DNA of 64,000 bases. Source: Riptortus pedestris (taxonomy: Eukaryota > Arthropoda > Insecta > Hemiptera > Alydidae). Shown in pieces: positions 45,441-60,100 of the stretch. A program made the translations under genes and the position numbers. Below the pieces are notes generated by a model. The model worked only from the letters and a program-made list of their open reading frames with translations. It searched no databases and had not been told where the DNA came from. The stretch spans positions 39,534,001-39,598,000 of the forward strand of contig CM032231.1 in assembly GCA_019009955.1 (NCBI GenBank), in the 5' to 3' direction. The number at the start of each line of letters is the position of its first letter. Position 1 is the stretch's first letter.

Positions 45441-46299
45441 ATGAAAAGCTTAACAGTTCAGGAACAATATTGGGGCCACTTAAAACATTACAGAACAATC
45501 CAAGAAAGAAAGACTCCACCAGATGGAGGTTGTACTACAATAACAGGCATATTAAACCACAATGAATATGATGTACGTTTTAAATTATAAAAAATGAGAA
45601 AATAAGGAATGATAAATAAATTAAAATGAAAAATGCTTGCTAACAAAATGGAAAACCAAAGACAACATTTAAATGAAGACCATATTACCTGAGTGAACCA
45701 AGGCTACATCATTAAGGGCAGCTCATATACGCAAACGTGTAAACCATTCATTTCAAAGTAATTGTTTCAGAGATGGAGATGTTAATAGACCCAAATTTTA
45801 GAAGTTAAAAAAGAAATTAATAAGTTGAATATAGTATATGCACAAAATATACTTGCATAATTGGCATATCAACAATCAGTGCATATACATAATTACAAGT
45901 ACAGATTGTTGATGTGCACGGTAAGATAGAAAGCCTGAAATAAAGGATTAAAAAGAGAAGGAAAAAAAAGTTGAATGTTCATTTTCATTTTAAGCAGCTA
46001 GGAGTATATTTATAAGTATTATCAAGTTTTTTCATAAAAATGAAGAAGGAAAAAAAAAAAAAAAAAGAATTAAACAAACAAATCTCATTCTTTGAGTGGA
46101 ATTCAGATACCATTTTTTTATAAAATATATTTACAACTGGCATATAAAAAAAATGTATTCACAAAATATTTACAATGATGTACATTATTTAAAAATAAAG
46201 AAACTATTTACACTTTGCCACTAGAGTGTTAACAATAAGAATTTTTATAAATAATGAAAAATTACCATAAGCTTCTATTATTTTACATATTTTGAAATC

Positions 46300-46305
46300 T
46301 TTATT
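46300..46305 (-). terminator. Candidate poly(A) signal of gene 2
   Basis: AATAAA on the minus strand, about 80 bases after the gene 2 stop codon. The position fits a cleavage and polyadenylation signal, but the region is very AT-rich, so chance occurrence is possible. Confidence 0.4.
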
Positions 46306-46385
46306 GAATGATGAAAATAAAATAAATATATCATAATTTACAGTAAATAAATATTTCAACTCTTTTCAAAACGATGACAATTTTA

Positions 46386-46588
46386 TCAAATCTCATCTTC
46401 AAGAGAAGCGTCATGTGACATTGCATGCTTATGAAATCTTGTTTCAGTTCTGAACCTCATTCCACAAATAATACAAAAGAAGGGGCGATCCTCAGGGTGT
46501 TCAGCAGCAGTATGCGAGCAAAGTTCACTTTTTTTGGAAAACCCCATTCCGCAAATACTACACATATGGGGCTGACCCAAACTGTGAC
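46386..46588 (-). CDS. Gene 2 last exon (fingers 8-9, stop)
   Basis: Begins (G)HSLGQPHMC, giving the last zinc-binding His of finger 7, then finger 8 (MCSICGMGFSKKSELCSH, second His after four residues) and finger 9 (FFCIICGMRFRTETRFHKH). It ends SLEDEI and TGA. The acceptor is AACTTTTACAG. Confidence 0.8.
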
Positions 46589-49500
46589 CTGTAAAAGTTT
46601 ATTATTACAATTTATTAATATATAATTTAAAATAAACGTATCAGACGAAGGTCTGTTATATAGGCAATGAAAATTGCTTTACAAGTCAGAGCTCTGAGTA
46701 GGCAAATGTTCAACAATGTAAAAGTTGTGTATTTCGAAGAAAGTTAAAATCTAATGAGATGTAACTTAAGATTTCTCACCTATCTCGTTTGATATGTTTG
46801 GACATGAAATAACATAAAAGATTTTAATGTGATTTTAAGCTGAGGAAGTAATTATTTTTGCCTAAGTTAAATATAAGTCATATAAGGGACTATTTTTAAA
46901 AAGTCTGTCAAGCAGGGGCTGTGTTAACTAAGCAGATTTCTCACCTGCACCATGTAATTGCATTTATCTCAAAACTTAAAAGTTCAACGAGAACAATATT
47001 CGGTATTTAAGGTTCAAATAAAGTGCTTCATAACATAATAGAATATTGTTAATATAAGATGAGTAGGAGAGGGGCTTTACTGAAGACCGAAAACTAAAAA
47101 AATGCAAATATCTCAGTTAATAATCAAGATAGTGAAAAAATGTACATAACAACATTCATAGAACATTACTTGTGCAATAAGATTGGTTCTATACAATTTT
47201 TCGACCCGACCCTTAATAACGGAGACATTAAGAATTTTCAAAATTCTCCCTCTGGTCCGATTACAGCTGTTAATGAACTTGATCTTTCTTTTTGTATAAA
47301 ACGATTATATATCAAGTTTGGTAACGATAAAACAAAAAGTGAGACTGCTAGAGCGGTAACAGACAAATATATATATATAGTTTTGAACGGACCTCATTTT
47401 CAGGTAGGATCGATGGACATTTGAAGAAAAATTTCGAAAATCGCGTCATGAGTACTACCTCAGTAGCTGATTTCCCATAAAGTAAATCTGCTAAAACAGA
47501 AGTAACAGGTTTCCTTGAGTTTGATAGTCAAATTTTTGGACCTGCACTATCCAATAAATAAGGGGTTTATTTCAGAATGAACTTAACTGTTTGATGTGAA
47601 AATAAAGAAAAAAAATAGTATTATAGGTACAATCTAGCAAGAGTTTAATAAGAATTGCTGCTAATGTCAGTAATGGAACTAAAACTCGTTCCTCGAAGTA
47701 GATTACAAACACTACAGAAATGCACAAATTATCTAAACACAAAATGGCAAAGATCAGACATTATTCAGATAAACTGAAAGTAATGATGATGTAGATAAAT
47801 TTTAATAAAATATGTTATAATGAAAGAAAATATATACATAAAGGCATCAAATTAAGTTATCATTCACAAGCCTGTCTCATTGTACTCTAGACGCAAGAAG
47901 AGATTTTCAAATTTTCATTTTATTCTAATGAATAATAATAATTATCAGTGTAGTGAAGATGCTAGTTTAAATAGATATAATTCCATTAAAATATTATTCT
48001 ATTTTTATTTTTCAACAAGTGGCGGGTAATCAAAATAATATAACTACTGAAACAGCTTCTATATTTTTCACCTTTATGATTGATTCTACTGTTAAATGAA
48101 TCACTAGTATGTGATAACTAACATGTTTCATACTTAAATAAGTAATACGCACTAGACTAAACAAACCAGTTTGCATTTATTGTATTTGAACAATGGAAAT
48201 AATTACTTGTTATTACAAATGTTAATTATTAACTAACAGAAATAATAATAATGGGTTTGGCGCTTAATGATTAAATGCCTCAATATTTTATTTAAACTTA
48301 AATAAAACTAACAAATCCTTAAGATTCATACTCTTGATGTACTATGAGATGGAAGAAGAACAAGCCTCAACATATGCAATACTACACTATTGAACAGAAT
48401 TTCTATAGTAATGGACATTATATTTACGTTTACATTTTTTTTTTTTAAATTAAAAAAAATAAAATTGGTCTAGATTGGCGGGTACGATTCCCGCCCTGGG
48501 CAGTAGAAATTTATTTAGTGACGGACTCATTAAATAAACTAAGGAGACACACCCTGGCTAGAATAAAGTCCGTCACGCAGGGGCTGTGTAAACTAAGCAG
48601 ATTTCCCACGTGAAGTTTTACAATAGAGAAATCTGCCTACTAATAACAATAGTAGTAACGAATCTCTAAACCAATCACGAGGGACGAACAGTTAAAGAAA
48701 CGGCCGAACTAGCTTTCGGCAGAGAGTCCCGAATATAGCCGACTTCTGCCGACCACACACAATACAAATGCAATTATCTCGGTTAATATTCAAGATAGAG
48801 CATAAATGTATATAACAATATTTATAGTAAATTTAATTTGTAATAAGATTGATTCTATACAGTTATTCGATCCAACGCATAATAACGGAGATATTTTGAG
48901 TTTTCAAAAATCCCCTCTCCCATTTGTCCGATTTCAGCCATTAACGAACTTGATCTTTCTTTTTACATAAAACGATTAAATATCAAGTTTGGTAACGTTC
49001 AAACAAAAATTGCGACCGCTAGAGCCACAACAGACAAATTATATTATATTATATATATATAATTTTGAACAGACCTCATTTTCGTCTTCTCCTGGGTAGG
49101 ATCGATGCAAAATTTGAAGAAATTTTTAAAAAATCGTGTCATGAGTACGACCTCAATAGCTGATTTCCCTTGAGGGAAATCTGCTAAAAGGGTGTTAACC
49201 TGCAGATAACCCATCCCGTTTAGCCATAAAGGGGACATAAATAATAATAAACAAACAATAATTAAAAAAAATATTTGTCTTATCTCTTTATAATTTAAAA
49301 ATATTTGGAAAACATAAAATTAATCCTTAAAAAATGAGCACAAAAAACAAGGATAACTATAAGCAAATGCCTGCCTTGAACATGGATGATGAAGTTGGCT
49401 CTGTGGCGAATCTTTTTCCCACACAGTTGACATTCAAAGGGCTTTTCACCAGAATGTATGAACATATGTTCTTTGAGAGTTGCTTTCGTAGATAAAACAC

Positions 49501-52500
49501 GTCCACAGATGTCGCATGAAAGACCTGGTTTAGACTTAGCACGCATATGTGAGTTGAGATGTGCCCAACAAGATTGCTTAGACCTGAACCGTTGGCCACA
49601 CTCTCTACATGTGTACTCACGTGTAAGAACTTTGTGTTTCCTTACGTGACGATCCAATTCATCTGCGTCTTCAAAACACTGCCCACACATTTTGCATCTG
49701 AAATGAAAGTTCACAAATTATAAAAGTAGTCATGAAGTAATTATATTATTGATAATATTTGTATCAATGTAAAAATTGTTGTATTTCAGTGGATTTTTAG
49801 AACGGGAAATACTGCTAGTAAATAACTAATTATTGAATTATATTTTATTTGAGGCACAGTTTTTGAAGTAGAACCTGGGTACACTGGATGTCTAATCCAG
49901 TACTCGTTCACTTGAGTTATAAGCTCAGCTACTGGTCTGTACGAAGAACTTTCCTCACAAATAGGACACCCTGAGTTGATATTGAAAAGTGTTTACACTT
50001 GTTAGGAGTATCCCACTTTAACCCTTTGTCTCTTGGAGGCGGGTAGCAGAGTTCAGTCGATTTAGCCCAAATATTTCCGATCTTCAGAGGCTATTTTTGT
50101 CAAGTACACTAGCACCCTCTAGGGGTTTCACTGGGAACCTCTGAAGTCAAACATTTCCCACTAGATCGCGTAAATTATTTGTTAGAGAAGCACAAAGGGC
50201 TCAGGGGGTTGAAATTCACACCCTCCTGCATAGCGATCAAAGGATAAGCAATTAATTGCCAATTATCATCCTTCTTCAATACCTTTCTCTCCAGAGGACA
50301 CATGTTTGCACCTGAAGTACAAGTGGTGCAGTATTGGACTTTATGTCCAGGATACTTGGGTTCGACTCCTGGCTGGGATTTATTTTTCTTAAATAAAAAT
50401 ACATACATCATTATTATCATTCGGTGCCAAGAAGGGCAAATATTGTTTCATTGTGGTGTATCCCAGCCAATAAACAAATACGTTGTGATTTTGGTGAAGC
50501 GTACCTCACAGCTTCATTTAACACGATTTTTAAAAAAATTAAAAGGTCCTTTTCACTGAATACTGCAGCTCTGGAAATTGTACACATTACTATATATGTA
50601 TATAATTTTGAGCAGACCTCATTTTCGTCATCTCCTAGGTAAAATCAATTAACATTTGTGGAAATTTATTGAAAGTGCCTCATGAGTACAACCTCAATAA
50701 CGCTAATTTCCCTTAAGGAAAATCTGCTAAAATTGACAGGCCTGTGATTTCGATATTCCATATGTATTTACACAAAATCCAGAGTGTCTAGAATATATTT
50801 TCTTAAAATTTAATTTTATAGCAAACTTTTTATCAAAACTCTTAAAAAAATACAATAAAAAAAATGACAAACCTGTGATTTGGATGAATAGTATGGCTAT
50901 TGATATGCATAACGAGACTGGCTTTACTTCTAAAAATCTTGTCACATAACATGCAGATATATTGCCGATCATTTGAATGTGTCAGCATATGCTCATTAAG
51001 AGAAGTTTTAGAAGAAAGTGCTTTGTTGCATACTTTACAAACTGGTTCTTTCTCAGCTATATGACCTCTCCTTCTATATTCGAAGTGACTCAGATTGTGT
51101 GCATTGAGTTGTCGACTTGTCTTAAAATTTTTGCCACAAGGTGTACAAAAATATGCTTCTTCCCGATGCCCTTCACAATCCTCATCGCCTAATGACAAAA
51201 GTAGATTTTATATTTTAAATAACTATAAATAAACAATAACTTTCTTTATTAATTTCAAATAAGGAAAATTTTAAAAGGGATACTAGCCCTGAATGTCATT
51301 TAAATGAGAAATTTACTAGTATTCAAATATTATAAATGATGTGTTGTTTCGCTTAACCATGGCAATCTGAACATTCATTCCTTGTAAAATCATAGTTATT
51401 TGTATAAAAACCAAACTTTTATTTATCACAACTGTTATTTATCAATTTATTTAATCCAGGAGTTCCTGACACCACTAATACTAGTCAATAGATCCTGTAG
51501 AAGTGGATCTACACCTCTATAAAAGGAAATGTATTCAGCCTTTTATCTTCAAATGAATCGGAGAGAGCAATTGACAAATGAAAAGGTAAAAGTCCCCAGA
51601 GAGACCTATTCAGATATAAGGAGGGAGGGGGGTCTCCAACTAAGACCAGGTTAAGCACTCAGAAGTGAGGTGTCATAAAAACATTGCGTCAAAATGATTA
51701 GCAACCAGGTGCTTGCAAAAGAATGGAGTCCTGAGCTGAGGCAAGGCATTGCAGATACACCTTTTGATAAGTATATCTTTATATATAGTCAGCAGTCAGA
51801 ATGACCAAAGGAAATGGCATGTACTACAAGGATACAAGTGTGTCAAGGACAGCATATACGGAACCAGGCTAAAGGGAAGATTGTCTAGTACAACATTAAT
51901 CAGTGTGAATGTCCTTTATAATGGTATTGATGATAAAACGATAGAACCTTTTGTGTGACCGAGGAACACAATAAAATACCAAAGTAATGCTAAATTAGTA
52001 TTAGGAGATTTTAATGCCTAGATATGAAGGGAAAAAATATCTATAGATCACAAGTGGACAACACACCAAACATGAGTCAATGAATGAGAATGGTAAACAG
52101 ACTGTGATTTGCTGGGCTTAGAGTATGAAGGTTGTGATCTTATGTTCCTGCAGTTGAAGATCCTCAAGGAAACTTGGTAGAGCTGAGGCGACTATACTTG
52201 GAAATTCAAAACTTTGATCAGCACTACAAACTTCTCTTATTCTCAAGTCTGATGCTTGAAACTACTGAGAGCTGTATGTGGAAGACAGATGGAGGAGGCT
52301 GAAAAGTATGATCAAAGATATGGTATGTGAGGTGTTTATTACCGAAAAAAAAAAAAAAGGTTGACTGAAAATGCTTCAAAGCAACACACATATATACCAT
52401 ACATAGTCTGAATACAAAACACTAAAAAAAGGCTTTGTGAAAAGAACAATTTCATGAAACTATAACACTGAAGGATACAAGAGCATTTTCAGTTAGGGAA

Positions 52501-55500
52501 GTCATATAAGTTCTAGAAGGCTGCCAAATGCCTGAAATAAGGATTTTCTCAAGAAGACAGTTCTGCCTGGACCAGCATGGAAATCTTTTAGACTTGTGAT
52601 CAGCTGGGCTCAATGCTTTGGTCAAATGCTAATCCCAAAGACAGATCAAGCAATGCCCCTCCAAATTAACAATTTTCATATCAATGGCATAGAGAAAGTG
52701 GTGATATTCAAAGAAGGCAAGAATATTGAAATAATATCATTTTTCTGAAAACTAACATCTAATGGCCACAGATGAAATCCTCTTGGAATCTCCTCAAGTA
52801 TGGAGGAGATGACATCTGGACAAATGTTTGAAAATATGCAGAGAGGTGATCATTGTCCCTGTACACCAATTAATTTAAATATGAAAACTATCAGGGTGGG
52901 TTTTGCATGGAATTATTTAATTGAGACCATCCCTTTTCTCTTAGGCAAAGTTTGAGAAGGCGCCATGTACTTCTATGGCTGTGCAGTAAGCCCTCTGATT
53001 TAAAAGTCTCTCCAAGAAAAGGTGTAAATTCACAAAACAGTCATGGAAACTAAAGTTATTACGTCAGTGTAACATGAACTCTCATCAAAGAAACAGTAGA
53101 GACCTCCTGGCCAGGGAAAGCTGTAGGAAAACTAGTTGTAGGATTAAGAGAGCAGCACAGCTGCAGGAACAGGAATAATGCCAAACTAGTGGATTTGAAT
53201 GGTGAGCTTCATATATCATCAGTGCTATTAAGTCAGACTGCTTCCTGAGATTGACTAATCAGGCCCCACAATAGTTTAATTGGAAGACCATGCTCACTGA
53301 CAGGTCACAATGATGGGGATCAGATTTTTGTGGGAAGGTCGCTTCTCCAGTTTCATTGCTGCCACTTTCTCATCTTCCTTGGGTACACATGCTTTCTCAA
53401 CTATAACCTCTTGAGGCCTCTCTGATACAGGAACGGGTGATACGATTTTCCCAGGAGTTTCAGTAGGAGATGGTGTATTCTCTTCTGGAACAGTAATTGC
53501 AATCGGTTTCACTTTATCTTCTTCATGTTCCTCTAATTTGGCTGGAGGCTCTAGTAGCTTCTCTTTCTCGACCAGCTTTTCCTGACACGGCTGCGGCAAT
53601 TCCTCTACCCTCGCCGTATCCTTTGGAAAGTCTGTAGGCTTTTCATCCATGGCTTTTACATTGTCTTTGGGTTTCACGTCATCCTCGGGAGGGAGAACCC
53701 CCTCTTTCAGTGATGATTATTTCACCAAATATTAAGATGTCAATGTGATTGTAAAAAATGTACATAAAATTCCCAAGTAATTGAAGGTACATTACTTAGT
53801 TAATAGATTTGGGTAATTATCATTTTACAACCATCTTAAAATAATGGTTATTTTCATCTAACTTTACTTTCCCACTCCCAACATTATTCCAATGAACAAG
53901 TTTACGAGAAAGATGTGTAGAATGACAATTATAGAATATTAAATATTTAACAAGATTGATTATACAGTGCTTTTCAATCCAACAACAGCAAACAGCAAAA
54001 TGTTTTATTTACACCCTTAATTGAGTCCTAATAATGTTGCTAAATAATATGAAAAAGCCGTTTCTTCAATTGTTTTGAATAACAATGTTTATTATTACTC
54101 TGGGAGAGCATAAAATATTTAATAGTGAAATTTACTTATTCCATTAAAACTTATGTGAAACTTACCACAAACATTGCAAGCAAGAGATGAAATAAAGTCA
54201 GGGTTATCTGGATCAAAATCGAAACTTCTATTATCATTTTCTATGTGTGTTATCTGAAATCATTTAGTTATGGATTAAAAACAAAAATAAATAAATTTCC
54301 CAATTTTTTAGTGCTCTATTAGTACAAAACACCAATATAAGTAATTACAAAGAATAATATTTCAAGTTGAACTAACTGTTATTTTGATAGAAAGCTAAAA
54401 TATCAAGGGACCACCATCTCATGCATTAACAAGTTACAATGAAACAAGCAAACCCAGATAAGCAATACACAACTAAACAAATAATAAAAATATTGGAGGA
54501 AAGCTGCACCTTATTACGATTTATAGGATGTCAATATACAATACCAAAGGCTAATTAAGAAAATTAAAACCACATAGTCAAAGTCAGAGCACTAGAATGA
54601 AAATTGGCTATAGTTTCATTCAAATGTGAGGGACACACACACACACAAATTCTTAAGAATTAACAAGAAGCTATTATTTTCGTAACAAAATAAAAACAAT
54701 AAAAAAAAGTAATAAGAAGGAAACTATTTAATATTTAAAATAGTGGCTAATGAACAACATAAGGAAATTGTTTTCTTCAAGGTTTATTATGGTGGCAGAG
54801 AATAAAATGAATTTAGCAACTTTTATTTTGGATTCCACGTAATTTATAGAAAAATAAGCTCTTTACTGGAAATAGGGAGATCTAGAAATATGACTGTCCA
54901 ATGAAAAGAAAAAAAGTTCATCACTCTGAGCTAAGATTTCCCACTTTCCCGTGACACATAGATGCCACCAGTGTAGCTTGAAATTTAAGCTGGCATGATG
55001 TCTGGTGGTAGGAGAATTATAGAATAGAAATTTTAGTTTTGAAGAATATATGAAAATAAGTCTCTAATCAATCTTCCTCGACTATTGGACCCACCATAAT
55101 CATGGATAGCATTTATTATAAATAAATATCATCTAAAATGTAAATATTTCCTGTCAAAAACCAATCCGAGTACATAAATACATAATGGTAAATGTGCGTA
55201 GAAAACAAAAACAACATTTCCCAGGAAATAAATTAACACAATTAACTGTTTTAGCCTCCTGACAACTTTTGCTCCCCCTTGAGAGTTATTGCAACATTGC
55301 TTCATTTAAATTTTTTATCCAAAGCAGGAAAAATTCGAATTTTCTAGTAATTTATATACCTAGTGTAAATAAATAACAGTGGTACCCTAAAAATGATTTA
55401 ATTTGCATTGTCAAAGCGAGGGAGATAGTAGCCACCCCCCCCCCCCCCCCGTAACCTCAAATTATATTGAGTTTAAACGCATATTGACTTTCGTTATAAT

Positions 55501-57092
55501 GACATTACCAAGTAACGTTTAATAGCTATAGTCATTTCAATAATGTCGACATATCGGAGGAAATAAGATAATTTAAATCACAATTGAAGAGCTTGATTCC
55601 GCACAACTCCCGCTATCACAGGATATGCAAATTCAGCATGACTTTGTTTAAATAATACATTATACAAATTAAATAATTGAAATGATCTTATAGTTTAAAT
55701 TTTTATTGTAAATAAATAACGAAATTATTTTCTAATTAAATAAAATAAAAAATGAGAAGGTTAGGGGTTGGAGATTTATAACCTTCCTAATTCGAATCAT
55801 ATAAGTCTAAAAACCGAACATCGTTTGTCATAATATGCCTATATTAAAAAACTTTAATAAGTGCTACTAAAATTGTTGATTTCTGCCTTAGTGTTAATAT
55901 ACATCTCGTGTATACTTCGAAGTACGACAAAAGTGAATATTACTCAAAATAAACACCTACGTGCATGTATGCCGAAAAGCCAATAGGAAACGAAGTACAG
56001 CAATTATTTCTATAATGCCTCCCCAACTACCCCCCCCCCCCCCCCGCTTCTGGTCGACCATACAAATTTTGATATAGCTTAACATGGAAGACTTAATGCT
56101 AATTCACATGCTGAGTTTTATTTAGTTTGTTTTAGTCATTAGTGTTCAATAAAATTGTTGATTTCCACTTTAGTTTTTAGCATATACCTCGTGTATACTG
56201 CGTTGTACGACAAAAGTGATATAACAGAAGTTACTAAAAATAAATACTTTCTGATAAGTGCATGTATGCCAAAAAGCAATAGGAAACGAAGTACAGTGAT
56301 TTTTCATATAATGTATCCCCACTTCAGGTCGTCCCTGTAAATTTTAATATAACTTATAATCATGGAAGAGTTAATGCTAATTCACATGCCAAATTTTGTT
56401 TATTTTAGTCATTAGCCCCCTAAAAATTGTTGGTTCCCGCCTTAGTATTTAGTGTACATCTCGTTTATACTTTGATATAAGACAAAAGTCTTTAAAACAA
56501 AAGTTACTTTAAATAACAGAATAAACAACTTTTGTTATATGCATCTTTGCCGAAAACCCAATAGAAAGCGAAATATCGCGATTTTCTGTTTGTTCCTAAA
56601 AATATTTGTATAGCTTATAAGCAAAGGAGTTACTTTAAGGTCGGTTTAGTCTTTTGTGACCAATAAGATTGTTGACTCTCGTTATAGTTTTTTGCATATA
56701 TCTCGTTTATACTTTGGTATATGACAAAAGTGTATATATCAAAAGTTACTCTACATAACAAAATAAAAAACTTTTGTTATGTGCATATTTGACAAAAAAA
56801 CAATAAGAAACTAAATATTGCTATTTTTAATTTCATGCTTCCCCTATAACCCCCACTCCTGTTTGTCTCAGAGAATATTAGTATAGCCTATAGTCTAAGT
56901 TGTGTTAATAGTAATATACATACCAAGTTTCATAACATTTGGTTCTAGTTTGGACAAAAAAAGGTAACAAAAAAACATATAAAACAAACAAACAGACCAA
57001 AGCTACAAATTGCATACATGTCAATGGCATGTGAAACGAAAAAGTATTGTGAAATTTCTAGAAAAAAAATCAATGTACACACAGAAGTTACA

Positions 57093-57149
<57 letters not shown>

Positions 57150-60100
57150 GTGATGTCATCAATTTGGATTCTATGATCTTAGGGATTTCAATGTTCAATT
57201 TGTTTGGTACCATACTTGATATATCATATAAAACTGAATATAAAGTGCATTTGATGGATAAGGAGGACAGGATTTATAAGGGAGTAAAATATAAAATCAT
57301 CTACATTTATATAAAAAATAAAAAAGTATGTCACACAGGAGCTGCATAAACTAAGCAGATTCCTTCGTGTCGTTTTGCAATAGATAAATCTACGTACTGG
57401 TAACACTTAACACCACTGTGAATATTAAGTGAATAAATACAAACAGCAATGAGAAATATTTCAGTCAATTTTAATAAGCTCCCAAGGGAAAGCGCCAGAA
57501 TTGTAAACAAACAGGTCTGCCAACCCCTTGCAGCTGAACAGATAAGATAGAAATATTCTTCAGCAGAAAGAAAAACAATTACTCAAACATTTTTGAATAT
57601 AACATACTAATTTTATTGAAAACTATTTACTACATCTAGTAGTGTTATTTATAATGACTTAGAATAATTCTTATCTCAATCACTCAAATTTTAGCAGTCC
57701 AAGAACTTAAGATGGAGGGAGGGGTTAACAGAACATATTTGTATGTATCTTGTATAATAAAGGTCTCTTGAAAACAATATTTGGTATTTAAACATAGAAC
57801 AAAGTGATTTTTTATATAAAAGAGTAATGTTTATGTGACTTGAGTAGAAGTGGAGGTTTCCTGAAGGCTGAAAACTGCAAATATCTCGGTTAATATTCAA
57901 GATAGGGAATAAATGTATATAACAATATTTATAGTACATTTAATTTGCAATAAGATTGGTTCTATACAATTTTACCGCTACTATGCGATCTAACGTATAG
58001 TAATGGAGATTTTTTGAATTTTTGAAAATTCCCCTCCCTCCCGCTGGTCCGATTTCAGCCATTAATGAACTTGATCTTTCTTTTTACATAAAATGATTAA
58101 ATAATGAGTTTGGTAACGATCAAACAAAAATAGCGACCACTAGAGTGTTAACAGACAAATATATATAAAATTTTGAAAATCGTGTCACGATTATTACCTC
58201 AACAGTTGATTTCCGTTACTCTAAGGGAAATCAATCAGCTAAAGCAATTATGTACTACAATTGTTTTACGCATGTTGTACTAATTTGAATATTAATCAAG
58301 TTCTTCTTCTTTAAACTGGCTTTCTTGAGGACTGAAGAAGAACGGTTAATATTCAAGATAGTGAAAATAGGTACATGACAACATTTATAGAACATTACAT
58401 TTGCATTAAGATTGCTTCTATACAATTCTTTAATTTGACACATAATAACGGAGATATTAGGAGTTTTCGATAATCCTTCCCTCTTAACCCCTCCCCCCTC
58501 AAATGGTCGGATTTCAGCCATTAACAAACTTGATTTTTCTTTTTACATAAAACGATTAAAGTTTGGTAACGATTAAACCAAAACTGCGATCCCTAGAGCA
58601 GTAACAGATATATATATATATATATATGTATATATAGTTTTGAACGGACCACATTTTCATCCTACCTAGGTAGGATCGATGGACTTTTTAGGAAAAATTT
58701 CGAAAATTGTGTCATGAGTATGACCTCAATAGCTGATTTTCCGTAAGGGAAATCTTCTAAAAGTCGCTGATTATTATAACTCCCCAACTGATAGCTTTAT
58801 TGAGCCCTAAAAATAGAAAAAAAAATGCAACACCACAGTCAAGAATGTATTAAGTAACAACTTATGGATAAAGTAAAAAATTTGAAAAACAACTTTTACT
58901 ATGAAATAATAACATTACAATGTAACTGAGTAATAAAATTAAATAGTATTTTCCAACCTGCATTTTTCTGACAGATATCAGAATTACATTAAGCATTATC
59001 TAAGTAGAAAATTTTATAGCTGTTATAAAATACTTTTCCTTTGAGAATTTTCAGGGGGAAGGAGGGAAAAAAGCCATGCACTAAAATGTGAAAAGTTGTA
59101 AGAGGAAGGCAATATAAGCTACTCTAAGGGAGTGAGAGACAAGTAGACAGTCTAGTCAAATATTATCTTTCTACAATGGCCAACACCCAAGCAAAGCATA
59201 ATAATGAGGCACTACACACGTGCATATCATCCAGCGATTCTTCGTTCATTTTAGCTAGCATCTCTTCCACTGTTTCTTCTGTATCCTAGGCAGAAGTTGA
59301 AAATATTTTATGCATAATATTAAAAATGTTATATAAGAAATACTTATATATTGTAAGTAGTTTCCTATAGTTGAGGTTTTGAATCAACATATTTTTCTAG
59401 AAAACGTTTAGCCTAAAAAACCTGACTGATTTTAACAATTCAATGAATTCCAACACTTGGTTTTAATTTCAAGCCTAACTAATTTCAGAATATTTCAGTA
59501 TTGAACAATGGGGTAACTGGTACAAATAAAAAAAATCTATTTCACATAATCAAGACTTACAGCCCTATCATCAATGGAATCTCTCTAAACTTGTAACAAA
59601 AAATCTTAGCTTGAAGCTAATATTGAACAGAGAAAATAAAATACAAAAACTGAATGTAATGCATAAAGACACACTCTCACGCACCCATGCACACACCTGA
59701 AAAAACATTTAAAAGAAATGAAACCATTAAAATTATTTTTAAAAAAAGTAATTAAAAATATATGTAAATGTTTGTATGCATTGAAATGTATTATTCAATT
59801 CATTATAAAGTAATAAAAACACAAAGTACCTCATACAAGCTATCCGAAGGTTACGTAGATTTATCTCAGCAAGAGGAGAAGGTTATTTTACGTATACTGA
59901 TCTAAGTTAAACACGAAAAAATGTTCTGCAATTTTTCTTTCAACAGAAACACACAATCTTACAGATCCCTTCAAACCCCACAAACACTGACTAATTTGTT
60001 AATTTTTTTAATATCCCAATATTTATAGAGATAGGTTAATTTGTTTAATGTTAACACAGTAAACAAAAGTTGATACAAACATTAAAAACAGAAATATTTT

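Larger units (their letters stand above)
36572..46385. other. Region between gene 2 stop and gene 1 start
   Basis: Tail-to-head spacing of 9.8 kb between two minus-strand genes. It should hold the gene 1 promoter and 5' untranslated exon. No TATA box or initiator could be singled out in 36572-37551. The stretches 41230-41694 and 45450-46299 show nothing recognisable; the rest is listed repeats. Confidence 0.5.
51189..54165 (-). other. Gene 2 intron with charged ORF
   Basis: Holds a possible non-LTR endonuclease remnant and the charged ORF at 53294-53709. The stretch 52330-53290 is less AT-rich than its surroundings and may be decayed transposon sequence, but no family word was recognised. 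51189-51750 is empty. Confidence 0.45.

Noticed and set aside
50285..50390. Functional tRNA gene
   Set aside because: A/B boxes are present, but no complete acceptor and anticodon stems could be paired, so a SINE or pseudogene is more likely.
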